From assembly GCF_002211365.1 (NCBI RefSeq), contig NZ_LOKZ01000035.1, positions 1 to 64,000 on the forward strand: a stretch of 64,000 nucleotides of DNA, read 5' to 3'. The notes below the pieces were generated by a model. That model was not told the origin of the DNA. It saw nothing but the letters and a program-made list of their open reading frames with translations, and ran no database searches. Made by a program: the position numbers and the translations under genes. Every line of letters begins with the position of its first letter. Positions within the stretch are counted from its first letter, which is position 1. Positions 34,374 through 42,547 of the stretch are shown here, one piece after another. This stretch comes from Rhizobium sp. R711. Its GTDB lineage: Bacteria; Pseudomonadota; Alphaproteobacteria; Rhizobiales; Rhizobiaceae.

Positions 34374-35273
34374 ATGATTTCCCGCAGACTGCTTTTCTCA
34401 GTGATGCTCCCCGCGCTCGTGGCGCTTTCGACGACGTCCGTATCTGCCGCGCCCCTCAAGGTGGTGGCATCTTTCACCGTTCTCGCCGACGTGGTCCGCC
34501 AGGTCGGCGGTGACCGCGTGACTGTCACAAGCCTCGTTGGCCCGAACGGCGATCCCCATGAGTTTGAACCGTCGCCAAGCAACGCAAGGAACCTCAATGC
34601 GGCGCAGGTCGCCTTCATCAGCGGCGAAGGGCTGGAGGGCTGGATGGACCGCCTCATCAGCGCCTCAGGCTACAAGGGAAAGCCCGTCGTCGTCTCGGAA
34701 GGGATAGAGTTCCGCGCGATGGACGAGGACGGGCAGACGGTCACCGATCCGCATGTCTGGAACAGTCCCGTCAACGTCAAGGTCTGGGTTGCCAACATCG
34801 AACAGGCGCTTGCGAAGGCTGCTCCGGCCGATACTGCGGCGTTCAAGACCAATGCCGAGACCTATCTGAAGCATCTCGACGCGCTCGATGTCTATGCGCA
34901 TTCGAAGCTCGATACCATCGCTGCCGACCATCGCAAGGTGCTGACCAGCCACGACGCGTTCGGCTATTTCGGTCGTGAATATGGCGTGAAGTTCCTCGCC
35001 CCGATCGGCGTTTCGACAGAGAGCGAAGCCTCCGCCGCGGATGTCGCCAAACTGATCGAACAGATCAAGACCGAGCACGTGAAGACGTATTTCTTCGAGA
35101 ACTCCAACGATCCGCGCCTCGTCAGGCAGATCGCGAACGCGACGGGTGCAGAACCCGGCGGCGAACTCTACGTCGAGTCTCTTTCCGACGCCAAGGGGCC
35201 AGCATCGACCTACGAGAAGATGTTCCGCTACAACGTCGACCAGCTTGTGGCGGCGATGGCGAAAGCCAGCTGA
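34374..35273 (+). CDS. aztC: Zinc ABC transporter periplasmic binding protein (AztC-like, 299 aa)
   Basis: A cluster-9 metal-binding protein. The signal peptide ends near SVSAAPLK (about residue 24). Candidate zinc ligands are the histidines in GDPHEFEPS (about residue 63), TDPHVWNSP (about 125) and LTSHDAFGYF (about 191), plus the aspartate in ENSNDPRLV. The His-rich loop of ZnuA is missing, which favours the AztC type. In other species AztC is loaded by the chaperone AztD, but no aztD is seen next to these genes. The Zur-like box upstream supports zinc rather than manganese. Confidence 0.83.
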   Translation: MISRRLLFSVMLPALVALSTTSVSAAPLKVVASFTVLADVVRQVGGDRVTVTSLVGPNGDPHEFEPSPSNARNLNAAQVAFISGEGLEGWMDRLISASGYKGKPVVVSEGIEFRAMDEDGQTVTDPHVWNSPVNVKVWVANIEQALAKAAPADTAAFKTNAETYLKHLDALDVYAHSKLDTIAADHRKVLTSHDAFGYFGREYGVKFLAPIGVSTESEASAADVAKLIEQIKTEHVKTYFFENSNDPRLVRQIANATGAEPGGELYVESLSDAKGPASTYEKMFRYNVDQLVAAMAKAS

Positions 35274-35310
35274 CGACGACGGCTGGGTCGCGCAATGGTG
35301 CGGCCCAGCC

Positions 35311-35619
35311 TCAATAATTGAGATCGAACACGATCAGGCCACCCAGACCACCATCCGTCGAGGCGACAATGCGCTCGCCGACGCCCACATGCTCCGGATG
35401 CACGAGGTAGGCATCGCGCGCTTCGGCGCTTTCAAAGGTCACGGCAAAACCGTCGACATAACCGGCGTGCAGCCCCTCCGGCGAGACGTTCGGGCCGTAT
35501 TTGATGTCGATGATGCCGGGGAACACCTGCTTCAGCGCGACGATCGCTTCGAACAAGGACTGCTTCTCTTCGACCGTCATCGCGGCCTTCAGCCGCATCA
35601 GTACGCAGTGCAGGATCAT
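35311..35619 (-). CDS. Dabb-family stress-responsive alpha/beta-barrel protein (102 aa)
   Basis: A small dimeric alpha/beta-barrel (Dabb) protein: MILHCVLMRLKAAMTVEEKQ start, VFPGIIDIKYGPNVSPEGLH, the signature YVDGFAVTFESAEARDAYLV and HPEHVGVGERIV. Family members have varied or unknown roles. The ATG at 35619 has GGGAGGA upstream and gives a normal-length protein. It is convergent with aztC (37-base gap) and divergent from the formaldehyde dehydrogenase gene. Confidence 0.88.
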   Translation of the reverse strand: MILHCVLMRLKAAMTVEEKQSLFEAIVALKQVFPGIIDIKYGPNVSPEGLHAGYVDGFAVTFESAEARDAYLVHPEHVGVGERIVASTDGGLGGLIVFDLNY

Positions 35620-35856
35620 ATGGCATCCTCCCAATGACATTGGCTGCAAGCATAGAGAGGGAAGCGTGGGCCGGGCAACAACAAAGGCCGCTCTCAACAG
35701 GAAAGCTGGCAGTCAATGCCCGACGGCCATTTCGACCCCTCAAACCGTCGCAATCGGAACAACGCTGTGGCCATTCTTCTTTAGTCTGTTGTCAACGGCC
35801 GGATCAGGTTGAGGAGCCAAGGACGGTCGACAGCATTTTCAACGGAGGAGATGAAA

Positions 35857-37047
35857 ATGAGCAAGAACCGAGGCGTCGTCTACATGCGGCCCGGCAAGGT
35901 CGAAATCCACGACATCGACGATCCGAAACTCGAGGCCCCCGACGGCCGCAAGATCGAACACGGCGTCATCCTGAAAGTGATCTCCACCAACATCTGCGGA
36001 TCGGACCAGCATATGGTTCGGGGCCGCACGACGGCGATGCCCGGCCTCGTCCTCGGCCACGAAATCACCGGCGAGGTGATCGAGAAGGGCGTCGATGTCG
36101 AGATGCTTCAGATCGGTGATATCGTCTCCGTGCCGTTCAACGTCGCCTGCGGCCGCTGCCGCTGCTGCAAATCGCAGGACACCGGCGTCTGCCTGACGGT
36201 CAACCCGTCGCGCGCCGGCGGTGCCTACGGCTATGTCGACATGGGCGGCTGGATCGGCGGCCAGGCGCGTTACGTGACCATTCCCTATGCCGATTTCAAT
36301 TTGCTGAAATTCCCCGATCGCGACCGCGCCATGGAGAAGATCCGCGATCTGACCATGCTCTCCGACATCCTGCCGACCGGCTTCCATGGCGCGGTGCGCG
36401 CCGGTGTCGGCGTCGGATCTACCGTCTATGTCGCCGGTGCCGGCCCGGTCGGGCTTGCAGCGGCTGCATCCGCCCGCATCCTCGGCGCTGCGGTGGTGAT
36501 GATCGGCGACTTCAACAAGGATCGCCTTGCCCATGCCGCCAAGGTCGGCTTCGAGCCGATCGACCTGTCGAAGAGCGACCGGCTCGGCGACATGATCGCG
36601 CAGGTGACCGGCAGCAACGAAGTGGACAGCGCAATCGACGCCGTCGGCTTCGAAGCGCGCGGCCATAGCGGCGGCGAGCAGCCGGCGATCGTTCTGAACC
36701 AGATGATGGAGATCACCCGCGCGGCGGGCTCTATCGGCATTCCGGGCCTCTACGTGACCGAAGACCCGGGTGCGGTCGACAATGCCGCCAAGCATGGCAA
36801 CCTGTCGCTTCGCTTCGGTCTCGGCTGGGCAAAGGCGCAGTCCTTCCACACGGGTCAGACTCCGGTGCTGAAGTATAACCGCCAGCTCATGCAGGCGATC
36901 CTGCACGACCGGCTGCCGATTGCCGATATCGTCAACGCCAAGGTCATTCCGCTGGAAGACGCGGTGCAGGGCTATGAAAGCTTCGACCACGGCGCGGCCA
37001 CGAAGTTCGTCCTCGACCCGCATGGCGAAGTCGCCAAGGTAGCATAG
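35857..37047 (+). CDS. fdhA: Glutathione-independent formaldehyde dehydrogenase (396 aa)
   Basis: A zinc-dependent NAD alcohol-dehydrogenase-superfamily enzyme that oxidises formaldehyde without glutathione. The catalytic zinc site has CGSDQHMVRGR and LGHEITGEV; the structural zinc loop is CGRCRCCKSQDTGVC (with one extra cysteine); the nucleotide site is VYVAGAGPVGLAAAASARIL. LTMLSDILPTGFHGAV is typical for this subfamily. The second ATG at 35857 is better spaced from GGAGGAG than the one at 35851. It is a single gene with a divergent Dabb gene upstream and a GC-rich hairpin downstream. Confidence 0.93.
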   Translation: MSKNRGVVYMRPGKVEIHDIDDPKLEAPDGRKIEHGVILKVISTNICGSDQHMVRGRTTAMPGLVLGHEITGEVIEKGVDVEMLQIGDIVSVPFNVACGRCRCCKSQDTGVCLTVNPSRAGGAYGYVDMGGWIGGQARYVTIPYADFNLLKFPDRDRAMEKIRDLTMLSDILPTGFHGAVRAGVGVGSTVYVAGAGPVGLAAAASARILGAAVVMIGDFNKDRLAHAAKVGFEPIDLSKSDRLGDMIAQVTGSNEVDSAIDAVGFEARGHSGGEQPAIVLNQMMEITRAAGSIGIPGLYVTEDPGAVDNAAKHGNLSLRFGLGWAKAQSFHTGQTPVLKYNRQLMQAILHDRLPIADIVNAKVIPLEDAVQGYESFDHGAATKFVLDPHGEVAKVA

Positions 37048-37068
37048 TCGACAAGCCTCCCAAGGCTC

Positions 37069-37100
37069 GGCGCAGCGGATGCCACCTGCACCGCTGCGCC
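37069..37100. terminator. GC-rich inverted repeat between convergent genes
   Basis: GGCGCAGCGG (37069-37078) pairs with CCGCTGCGCC (37091-37100) around a 12-base loop. It sits between the stops of fdhA and the endonuclease-like gene, so it may end both transcripts, although there is no T-run on either side. Confidence 0.5.
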
Positions 37101-37118
37101 ATCCGGCAGTGCTCTCCC

Positions 37119-37922
37119 CTACGAAATCTCCAGCAATAGCGCCCGATGATCGGAAACCTCGGGCTCTTCAACGACGTCGAACGCTGCGACATTGATGTTC
37201 GATGTGACCAGCATATAGTCCGCGTAGCGGCCTTCCTTCGCGTAGTGCGAGGTCCGCGTATCCATGTGGCCGCGCGAGGTCACGAGGTCGGTAAGACCGA
37301 GTTCGGCAAGCGCTCCAAACATTTCACTGTCGGGGAGCACGTTGAAGTCGCCGCAGACGACGAGCGGCTCGCCCTCGCGCCATATGCGGCGGATGAGAGC
37401 GACCAAGGCATCCGCCTGCCCGCGACGCGCTGGTGTGTCTCCCTTCCCGGCAAGGTCGCGCAGACCGTGCAGCTGGGCGATGGTGATCGGGCGATTGGCG
37501 CGATAATCGAACAGGCGAAGGCACTGCGTATTGCGCGCACGGGGGTGCGCGCCATAGCCATCAGCCGAGAAGTCGCCATGCACGAAATCCATGGCCTGGC
37601 CGATAATCGGGTGAGATGGGCGCACGAAGGTCGCAAGACCGAATTCCGACATGACAGAGGTCCCGCCTTCAAATAGTTCGCCCCGCGCGGTCGGCGCGAA
37701 GAAGGCGTCATAGGCGGGAAGGACCGCCTTGATCTCGGAAAACAGATTGGCGCGCTGCGGCAGGATGTGGCTGCCGTCGCGGTATACCAGCCAGTCATTG
37801 GAAACGGTCACCGAGCGGGTGATCTCCTGCAGGCAGAGAACATCCGCGTCGATCCCGGCGAGGTAGGGAATGAGGGGCGCATGCAGCTTTCCGCCCCATG
37901 CATTCAACGAGACAATCCGCAT
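37119..37922 (-). CDS. Endonuclease/exonuclease/phosphatase-family protein (267 aa)
   Basis: An EEP-fold metal-dependent hydrolase. It starts MRIVSLNAWGGKLHAPLIPY, with the first metal-site asparagine, then VLCLQEITRS (metal glutamate), LVVCGDFNVLPDSEMFGALA (catalytic Asp/Asn) and a final SDHRALLLEI histidine. It could be a nuclease or a phosphodiesterase; no signal peptide. It is convergent with fdhA, 90 bases upstream of the rnhA stop region on the same strand. Confidence 0.88.
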   Translation of the reverse strand: MRIVSLNAWGGKLHAPLIPYLAGIDADVLCLQEITRSVTVSNDWLVYRDGSHILPQRANLFSEIKAVLPAYDAFFAPTARGELFEGGTSVMSEFGLATFVRPSHPIIGQAMDFVHGDFSADGYGAHPRARNTQCLRLFDYRANRPITIAQLHGLRDLAGKGDTPARRGQADALVALIRRIWREGEPLVVCGDFNVLPDSEMFGALAELGLTDLVTSRGHMDTRTSHYAKEGRYADYMLVTSNINVAAFDVVEEPEVSDHRALLLEIS

Positions 37923-38012
37923 GACATCCCTCCAGTCTGCGCCAAGCGCTTCCTTGCAGATTCAGGGAAACGCTCGATGTCCGTGTTTCTGCGACATTCC
38001 GAGCGACAAGCT

Positions 38013-38453
38013 CTAGCGCTTCTTGAACGGCTCCATTCCCTTGCGGGCGAGTTCGTCGGCGCGCTCGTTTTCAGGATGGCCGGCGTGGCCCTTGACCCAG
38101 TGCAGAGTCACCTTGTGCTTGTTTCGGGCTTCCTCAAGCGCCTGCCAGAGCTCCGCGTTCTTCACCGGCTTCTTGTCCGCGGTCTTCCAGCCGTTCTTTT
38201 TCCAACCGAAAATCCATTTGGAGATGCCGTCCTTGACGTAGACGCTGTCCGTGTAGAGGTCGACTTCGCAGGGCGTCTTCAGCGCCGTCAAGGCGGAGAT
38301 CGCCGCCAGCAGCTCCATACGGTTGTTGGTGGTTTCGGGCTCGCCGCCGAAGAGTTCCTTTTCCGCCTCGCCGTAGCGCAGCACTGCCCCCCAGCCGCCG
38401 GGGCCGGGATTGCCCGAGCAGGCGCCGTCCGTGAAGATATCGACGTGCTTCAT
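38013..38453 (-). CDS. rnhA: Ribonuclease HI
   Basis: RNase HI cuts RNA in RNA-DNA hybrids. The 146 residues carry the four carboxylates: FTDGACSGNPGPGGWG (D10 type), NNRMELLAAISAL (E48 type), LYTDSVYVKDGI (D70 type) and NERADELA (D134 type), and the basic handle WKKNGWKTADKKPVKN. The ATG at 38453 overlaps the thrB stop by four bases (ATGA), confirming the start and translational coupling with thrB. Confidence 0.97.
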   Translation of the reverse strand: MKHVDIFTDGACSGNPGPGGWGAVLRYGEAEKELFGGEPETTNNRMELLAAISALTALKTPCEVDLYTDSVYVKDGISKWIFGWKKNGWKTADKKPVKNAELWQALEEARNKHKVTLHWVKGHAGHPENERADELARKGMEPFKKR

Positions 38454-39415
38454 ACCGCAAGCCCATATTCGGCGGCTGAGCCGATCTGCCGGTGGAAGCG
38501 CAGCTTGCGCAGATATTCGAGCGGGTCCTTCTTGGTGACCAGCGCGCCCTCCGGCGTCGTCAGCCAATCGTAGAGGCGCGTCAGGAAGAAGCGCAGCGCC
38601 GAACCCCGCGAGAGGATTGGGAGCGCTGTCAGTTCGGCATCACTGAGAGGCCGGACACTCTGGTAGCCCTCCAGCATCGCCATGCCCTTGGTGATGTTGT
38701 AGGCGCCGTCCTTCTCGAAGCACCAGGCGTTCAGGATGATCGAAACGTCATAGGCAAGCAGGTCGTTGCAGGCGAAATAGAAATCTATCAGGCCGGACAG
38801 TTCGTCACCGAGGAAAAAGACGTTGTCCGGGAACAGATCGGCGTGGATGACGCCATCAGGCAGGTCCTTCGGCCAATGGGCCGCGAGGAAATCGAGCTCC
38901 GTGCGGATCTCGTTCTGCAGTCCCTTCTCCACCTCATCGGCGCGAGCCTCGGACTTCTCCCAAAGCACCTTCCAGCCATCGACGGACAGCGCATTGGGAC
39001 GCTTCAGCTCGAAGCCTTCGCCGGCAACATGCATCTGGGCGAGCGCCTTGCCCACCTCACGGCAATGCTTGGCTTCGGGCTTGCGCAGCCACATGCCTTC
39101 CAGGAAGGAGATCAAAGCTGCCGGACGATCGGACAGCGTGCCTAGCAAGGCCCCGTCCTTACGCGGCAGCGGCAGCGGGCAGGACAGGCCGCGGGCCGCC
39201 AGATGCTGCATCAGCCCCAGGAAGAACGGCAGATCGTTCTTCTCGACGCGCTTCTCGTAAAGGGTGAGGATCAGCGGGTCCTTGGTGGTGTGCAGCAGGA
39301 AGTTCGAGTTCTCGACGCCTTCCGCAATGCCTTTGTAGGAAAGCAAAGTCCCGGCATCGTACTCCGTCAGGAACCACTTCAAATCGTCTTCGGAAATATC
39401 GGTGTAGACTGCCAA
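38450..39415 (-). CDS. thrB: Homoserine kinase (APH-fold)
   Basis: ThrB of the aminoglycoside-phosphotransferase fold, the type used by Rhizobiales, phosphorylates homoserine before threonine synthase. The 321 residues show MAVYTDISEDDLKWFLTEYD at the start, the catalytic loop GVIHADLFPDNVFF and metal motif GLIDFYFACNDLLAYD. It is downstream of ispH (109-base gap) and coupled to rnhA. Confidence 0.96.
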   Translation of the reverse strand: MAVYTDISEDDLKWFLTEYDAGTLLSYKGIAEGVENSNFLLHTTKDPLILTLYEKRVEKNDLPFFLGLMQHLAARGLSCPLPLPRKDGALLGTLSDRPAALISFLEGMWLRKPEAKHCREVGKALAQMHVAGEGFELKRPNALSVDGWKVLWEKSEARADEVEKGLQNEIRTELDFLAAHWPKDLPDGVIHADLFPDNVFFLGDELSGLIDFYFACNDLLAYDVSIILNAWCFEKDGAYNITKGMAMLEGYQSVRPLSDAELTALPILSRGSALRFFLTRLYDWLTTPEGALVTKKDPLEYLRKLRFHRQIGSAAEYGLAV

Positions 39416-39524
39416 TTTACGTCCCGCGAAAATGTTTGATCAATTGAAGACTGCGCCTACCCGGGCGCCAGTGGCCGCCGCAATCGTCCCCTCGACGGTT
39501 GCTCCCGCAAAGCGGAATTGCGGT

Positions 39525-40526
39525 TTACCCGTTTACGAATGCCATGTCTGCCGTCGTCAGCTCTATGTTGCGCAGTTCGCGGTTGACGAGGAAATGCTCG
39601 TTTTCCTGAACCGTCTCGGCGAGCTCGACCTTGGCGTCGAAGCGAGCGCGGAAGGCCTCGATAATTTCGTTGACGATCACCTCCGGCGCCGATGCACCGG
39701 CGGAAAGTCCAAGCGTGGAGATCTGACCGATCTCATCCCAATCAAGTTCCGAGGCGCGTTGCACGAGGAGCGACTTCTTGGCCCCTGCCCGCAGCGCCAC
39801 CTCGACCAGTCGCTTGGAATTCGACGAGTTCGGCGCTCCGACGATGATGAAGAGATCGCAGCCGGGAGCAGCCTGCTTGACCACTTCCTGACGGTTGGTG
39901 GTCGCATAACAGATCGAGTCAGCGGCTGGCGCCGTCAGATTGGGAAAGCGCTCCTGCAGGCGCGCGATGACGCCGGCCGTGTCGTCCACCGACAGCGTCG
40001 TCTGCGTCACGTAGCCGAGATTATCGGGATCGACGGGCTGATAGGCGTCGGCGTCCTCGACCGTCTCGATGAGGGAGACAGAGCCCTCCGGCAACTGACC
40101 CATCGTGCCGATGACTTCAGGGTGACCGGCATGACCGATGAGCACGACATGACGGCCGAGCCGGCTGTGGCGCATCGCCTGCTTGTGGACTTTCGACACC
40201 AGCGGACACGTGGCGTCGAGGTAGAAGAGATTGCGAGCGCTCGCATCTTCAGGCACGGATTTCGGAACGCCGTGAGCGGAGAAGACGACCGGCTGGGCAC
40301 GATGCTCTTCCGGGATCTCGTCGAGCTCCTCGACGAAGACTGCGCCCTTGGCTTCGAGGCCTTCGACCACATAGCGATTGTGGACGATTTCATGGCGGAC
40401 ATAGACCGGCGCCCCGTAGGATTTCAGCGCCAGCACGACGATCTGGATGGCGCGGTCGACGCCGGCGCAAAAGCCGCGCGGTCCGCAGAGCCTGATCGTC
40501 AAGGGTGGTTTCGCCGCAATATTCAT
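39525..40526 (-). CDS. ispH: 4-hydroxy-3-methylbut-2-enyl diphosphate reductase IspH
   Basis: IspH performs the last step of the MEP isoprenoid route with a 4Fe-4S cluster. The three conserved cysteines are in GPRGFCAGVDRAI (residue 19), LDATCPLVSKVH (about 111) and ADSICYATTNRQ (about 208). TGMQL-type neighbouring residues and HAGHPEVIGTMGQ are also visible. Length, 333 residues, is normal. It starts 62 bases from the SURF1 stop on the same strand and precedes thrB. Confidence 0.97.
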   Translation of the reverse strand: MNIAAKPPLTIRLCGPRGFCAGVDRAIQIVVLALKSYGAPVYVRHEIVHNRYVVEGLEAKGAVFVEELDEIPEEHRAQPVVFSAHGVPKSVPEDASARNLFYLDATCPLVSKVHKQAMRHSRLGRHVVLIGHAGHPEVIGTMGQLPEGSVSLIETVEDADAYQPVDPDNLGYVTQTTLSVDDTAGVIARLQERFPNLTAPAADSICYATTNRQEVVKQAAPGCDLFIIVGAPNSSNSKRLVEVALRAGAKKSLLVQRASELDWDEIGQISTLGLSAGASAPEVIVNEIIEAFRARFDAKVELAETVQENEHFLVNRELRNIELTTADMAFVNG

Positions 40527-40588
40527 GTCTGTTCCGGTGTGTGAAGATAGCGCTCTCTAGCCCAATATAGGCAAGAATTGAAGCGATA

Positions 40589-41338
40589 CTATTGCGCCGG
40601 CCCCCGCTTACGGAAACGGGCGACCACAACGATGATCACGAGCGTTGCCGCAAGCCCATACCATGTGAAGGCATATTGCAGATGGTTGTTGGGCAGATCG
40701 ACATCGGTGACACCGCCGATCGGCAGCCCCTTCGGATTGGGGGTATCGTCCGCGTCCACGAAGAAGGGAACGACTTGAGCCTGGTCGAGCCCGACACTGG
40801 AGGCCATCACATCGAGGTCCTTCCAGTAGAAGATGTTCTTCGCTACATCATTGTCGGGCACGACCCAGGATGGCTTGCCTGCCAGTTTTGCGCGGGCGAG
40901 ACCGGTGACCGTCTGCTGATCGGTCAGCTGCCCCTGCATGCGCATTTCCGGTTCCTTGTTCTCATAGGGAACGAAACCTCTGTTGACGAAGAGATAGCGG
41001 CCGTCGGCAAGCTGCAGCGGGGTGTAGACATAGAAGCCTGTCTGGCCATGCCAGGTCGCGAAGAAGTGCCGCTCCTTGCTGTTGACGTATTCGCCGGTGA
41101 CCGTGATGTGACGATAGTCGACGTCCTCGCTTTTCGATGCCATGCCTTCGATATCGGCAAGCGATGCCGGCGGCGCCTGCCGGCGCTCGGCGATGTCGGC
41201 GAGCAGCTTTTCTTTCCAATGCAGCCGCTCGACCTGCCAGGTACCGAGCGAGAGAAGAATCGCCAATGCGATCAGCACCGCCGTTCCGGTGAGGATCGAC
41301 CGCTTCCGGCGAGACGCCGAAACATGAACTTCAGTCAC
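40589..41338 (-). CDS. SURF1-family oxidase assembly protein (249 aa, GTG start)
   Basis: SURF1 helps assemble aa3-type cytochrome c oxidase, probably in haem a delivery. It has one N-terminal helix (VLIALAILLSLGTWQVERLHWKE-like region, about residues 18-34) and a C-terminal helix (YAFTWYGLAATLVIIVVVAR). The family motifs GTWQVERLHWK and LPNNHLQYAFTWYGLA are present. The start is GTG at 41338, inside the last codons of the DUF983 gene. Placed after the oxidase operon on the same strand, it fits oxidase biogenesis. Confidence 0.93.
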   Translation of the reverse strand: MTEVHVSASRRKRSILTGTAVLIALAILLSLGTWQVERLHWKEKLLADIAERRQAPPASLADIEGMASKSEDVDYRHITVTGEYVNSKERHFFATWHGQTGFYVYTPLQLADGRYLFVNRGFVPYENKEPEMRMQGQLTDQQTVTGLARAKLAGKPSWVVPDNDVAKNIFYWKDLDVMASSVGLDQAQVVPFFVDADDTPNPKGLPIGGVTDVDLPNNHLQYAFTWYGLAATLVIIVVVARFRKRGPAQ

Positions 41339-41714
41339 GAGAGATGCGCCCCTCGCTGGCGTTATGGCGATACTGCATCGCGATCAGGATCCCCTTGCAC
41401 CAGCGCAGGGCAAACAGGGAGAGAATGACGGTTAGAGGGCCGAACAGCAGAATGTGCAGCCAGATCGGCGGCGCGTAGTTGACCTCAAGCCACAGCACCG
41501 AGCCGATGATGATGAAGCCGACAATCAGAATCACGAAGACCGCGGGACCGTCGCCGGCATCGGCAAAGGCGTAATCGAGACCACAGGCCGAGCAGCGCGG
41601 CCTCAGCGCCAACAAGCCGTTGAAGAGCTTTCCCTGGCCGCAGCGTGGGCAGCATCCCTTAATGCCTGTCTTCACCGGATCGACCGGCGGGAAATGTGCG
41701 CTGTCCTCGTTCAT
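41331..41714 (-). CDS. DUF983 protein (127 aa)
   Basis: The N-terminal half holds a zinc-ribbon-like CCPRCGQGKLFNGLLALRPR with a CSACGLDY pair; the C-terminal half has two transmembrane helices (VFVILIVGFIIIGSVLWLEV and HILLFGPLTVILSLFALRW). DUF983 genes usually sit in cytochrome oxidase clusters, as here next to SURF1. The ATG at 41714 follows GGAAGGATGGC. It overlaps the SURF1 start by 8 bases. Confidence 0.9.
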   Translation of the reverse strand: MNEDSAHFPPVDPVKTGIKGCCPRCGQGKLFNGLLALRPRCSACGLDYAFADAGDGPAVFVILIVGFIIIGSVLWLEVNYAPPIWLHILLFGPLTVILSLFALRWCKGILIAMQYRHNASEGRISRD

Positions 41715-41845
41715 GCCATCCTTCCAATTGCCTATGGCCAACCAGGGCCTCTGCCTTAACTCACCCATAAAGTATTCGCAGAGGGAAAGGAAATACCTGC
41801 GCTCTTTCGCCTCAGCGATTCGCGCCAAACAGAAGAAGAAAACTG

Positions 41846-42487
41846 ATGACCTACGACAGCTCGGCCGGACAGATCGTCATTCTGAACGGCGCCCCGCGCA
41901 GTGGAAAATCGTCGATCGCCAACGCGATCCAGGAGCACTTCGATGGCCCCTGGATGAACCTCGGCGTCGACACCTACAACGACATGACACCGGAGCGCTA
42001 TCTGCCTGGGATCGGGCTGCGCCCAGGCGGAGAACGCCCCGACCTCGAGGAGATGGTTCCGTTTCTCTATGCCGCGCTCTATGAGTCGATCGCCATTCAT
42101 GCCGGGCTCGGCCTCAATGTGGTGGCTGACCTCGGCCATCACGACAGCTACTCTCAGCCGCTCGGCATTCTCGCCGATTGCGCGCGCCGGCTTGAGGGAT
42201 TGCCGGTGCTTTTCGTCGGTGTCAGATGTCCGATCAAGGTCATCATGAAGCGGCGAAACATCCCTGTACCCGGGGGACATACGCTTTATGTGAAGGCGAC
42301 CGAAAACGACGCGGTCCCCCATCCCGTCCAGCTCTGGCAGGAGCAGGTCCATATCCCCGGTATCTACGATCTTGAGGTGGACACCTCGGTGTTGACGCCG
42401 CTCGAATGCGCCGAAGCAATCCGGCAACGCCTCGACCTCGGCATTCCCGAACCCTCCGCATTCCAGCGCATCGCCGCCATGCGATGA
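41846..42487 (+). CDS. Chloramphenicol phosphotransferase-like P-loop protein (213 aa)
   Basis: A P-loop kinase of the CPT family: Walker A is LNGAPRSGKSSIANA (residues 13-27). The later VVADLGHHDSYSQP and LFVGVRCPIKVIMKRR segments match the chloramphenicol 3-O-phosphotransferase fold. The true substrate need not be chloramphenicol; many chromosomal homologues are of unknown specificity. It is inserted on the plus strand between the divergent DUF983 gene and the convergent coxC gene, breaking up the oxidase-related genes, and has its own terminator. Confidence 0.85.
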   Translation: MTYDSSAGQIVILNGAPRSGKSSIANAIQEHFDGPWMNLGVDTYNDMTPERYLPGIGLRPGGERPDLEEMVPFLYAALYESIAIHAGLGLNVVADLGHHDSYSQPLGILADCARRLEGLPVLFVGVRCPIKVIMKRRNIPVPGGHTLYVKATENDAVPHPVQLWQEQVHIPGIYDLEVDTSVLTPLECAEAIRQRLDLGIPEPSAFQRIAAMR

Positions 42488-42496
42488 TCCAGAAAA

Positions 42497-42531
42497 CAAA
42501 AAGGGCGGGTGCCGTGGCACCCGCCCTTTTT
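42497..42531. terminator. Bidirectional terminator between the CPT-like gene and coxC
   Basis: AAAAGGGCGGGTGCC and GGCACCCGCCCTTTT (42499-42530) form a 15-bp stem with a 2-base spacer. An A-run on one side and a T-run on the other allow it to stop both the CPT-like gene and the cytochrome oxidase operon. Confidence 0.92.
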
Positions 42532-42547
42532 AATCCATGACCTCGGC

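Noticed and set aside
33317..34657. 446-codon minus-strand frame opposite the zinc permease
   Set aside because: Antisense of three coupled transporter genes and full of charged low-complexity sequence.
35839..37023. 394-codon frame opposite fdhA
   Set aside because: Antisense of a clear zinc dehydrogenase; the product has no recognisable domain.
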